NCBI GenBank assembly: GCA_937915835.1
Contig: CALGHA010000198.1
Coordinates: forward strand, 1 to 6,948
Direction of reading: 5' to 3'
Source of the DNA: an uncultured Fretibacterium sp.
GTDB taxonomy: Bacteria > Synergistota > Synergistia > Synergistales > Aminobacteriaceae
DNA length: 6,948 nt
Shown: in pieces, positions 6,304-6,948 of the stretch
How positions within the stretch are numbered: the stretch's first letter is position 1
Layout of the letters: each line of letters begins with the position of its first letter
Program-made: the position numbers and the translations under genes
Notes under the pieces: generated by a model
The model's database searches: none
What the model saw: the letters and a program-made list of their open reading frames with translations, nothing else
What the model was told of the DNA's origin: nothing

Positions 6304-6948
6304 CTATTTCAGAAAAACGCGTTCACCAGAAGACAGCTCAGGTGAAGAACTATTCATAACTCCGGAAATTCTTGAACAATTTGAACAGGTCAGAAGGCTT
6401 CTCAAGCATCGGGCCGAAGAATTGAGACTTCAGGAAGTTATCAAGGATTTGGACGCTCAACGCACGGATTGGGAGAGACGTTCAGCGTTATTCGTGCCTT
6501 CAAAACGGAGGCTTGAACGTGGCGGAAAAGCATTAGAGCTCGGTGAGGATTACGAGGCAATCAAGGACTTACGAGTTTTACGGGATAAAAGCAAAATCAA
6601 ACAGGCATCTTTACGCGACGAAATGCAGATTGCACGTACTGAGCTTCAGAATGCGGATGAGGCTTTAACTTTACTTGAGGCCGAATACCGTGACAAACTC
6701 ACTGAGCAGACGAAATTGAACAATCTCGTAAAAAAAGTAAAAGTTCTCGATGAGCAGATTATAGATCGTCAGGAGGCGGCAGTTCAAGCTCATGATGAAT
6801 ACGACAGCGCAGAGCGGGAATTGCGGGAATGTTCCGTTAGTGTCGAGAAGGAACAAATTTCTCTTGAGAAGGTCGAAGTTGCTCTGAGGGAAGCTAGAAA
6901 GTTTTTACAGTTACATTCGATTGACGAGAAATTACAGGCCGGGCTTCC
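6290..6948 (+). CDS. Long coiled-coil protein, resembling the arm of SbcC/SMC-type proteins, 3' end missing
   Basis: 219 codons are visible, open to the right edge. The start is ATG at 6290, overlapping the end of tilS by 14 bases, with a good ribosome binding site. Residues 1-20 are a short basic and then acidic lead (MKLFNYFRKTR), not a signal peptide. From about 21 to the edge the protein is highly charged and helical, with heptad-like spacing of Leu, Ile and Val and many Glu, Lys, Arg and Gln, strongest at about 100-205. FITPEILEQF (22-31), LFVPSKRRLERGGKALEL (67-84) and KFLQLHSIDEKL (204-215) recall the region just after the N-terminal ATPase lobe of SbcC-type proteins. No Walker A motif is present, although a complete SbcC would have it before this point. 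This similarity is from memory and could be generic coiled-coil resemblance. Function is unknown; a split SbcC, a headless SMC-like protein or a plain structural coiled coil are all possible. Co-transcription with slt and tilS is probable. Confidence 0.75.
   Translation, partial: MKLFNYFRKTRSPEDSSGEELFITPEILEQFEQVRRLLKHRAEELRLQEVIKDLDAQRTDWERRSALFVPSKRRLERGGKALELGEDYEAIKDLRVLRDKSKIKQASLRDEMQIARTELQNADEALTLLEAEYRDKLTEQTKLNNLVKKVKVLDEQIIDRQEAAVQAHDEYDSAERELRECSVSVEKEQISLEKVEVALREARKFLQLHSIDEKLQAGL

Noticed and set aside
6671..6856. 61-codon open frame on the minus strand.
   Set aside because: It is antisense to the coiled-coil gene; its Phe- and Leu-rich translation is what the complement of Glu- and Lys-rich codons gives.
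1..6948. tRNA or rRNA genes, CRISPR arrays, insertion sequences, riboswitches and rho-independent terminators.
   Set aside because: The gaps between genes are 87 bases or less, and no cloverleaf, spaced repeat, terminal inverted repeat or GC hairpin with a T run was found. Both operons appear to continue past the edges.

Overview
The window holds seven genes and almost no non-coding DNA. They form two compact gene sets that diverge from one 87-base gap (3267-3353). The DNA is moderately AT-rich and codon style looks uniform across it. A lipid A type acyltransferase and an exported Slt70-type lytic transglycosylase point to a bacterium with an outer membrane and a periplasm. The overall style would fit an uncultured gut-type member of Synergistota, but that is an impression: nothing here identifies the phylum.

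Minus strand, read from 3266 down to 1: tyrS (tyrosyl-tRNA synthetase), then a short GT4-like glycosyltransferase, then an LpxL/HtrB-family acyltransferase, then queD (6-carboxy-tetrahydropterin synthase), which runs off the left edge. The junctions are a 3-base gap, a 4-base ATGA overlap and a 40-base gap, so this is very probably one operon. It joins tRNA charging, cell-envelope glycolipid assembly and synthesis of the queuosine precursor. QueD and TyrS have a possible indirect link, because queuosine is placed in the anticodon of tRNAs that include tRNA-Tyr. The glycosyltransferase and acyltransferase probably work on the same envelope lipid.

Plus strand, read from 3354 to the right edge: an Slt70-like soluble lytic transglycosylase with a signal peptide, then tilS (tRNA-Ile lysidine synthetase), then the first 219 codons of a long coiled-coil protein that runs off the right edge. 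The genes overlap by 11 and 14 bases, so they are probably translationally coupled. The coiled-coil protein looks like the arm of an SbcC/SMC-type protein, but it starts without the expected N-terminal ATPase head. It is the least ordinary item in the window.

The divergent gap contains a perfect 12-base palindrome (3303-3314) that reads as a consensus -10 box (TATAAT) on both strands, so one symmetric element may start both operons. No tRNA, rRNA, CRISPR array, insertion sequence, riboswitch or convincing terminator was seen. No gene-free stretch exceeds 300 bases.
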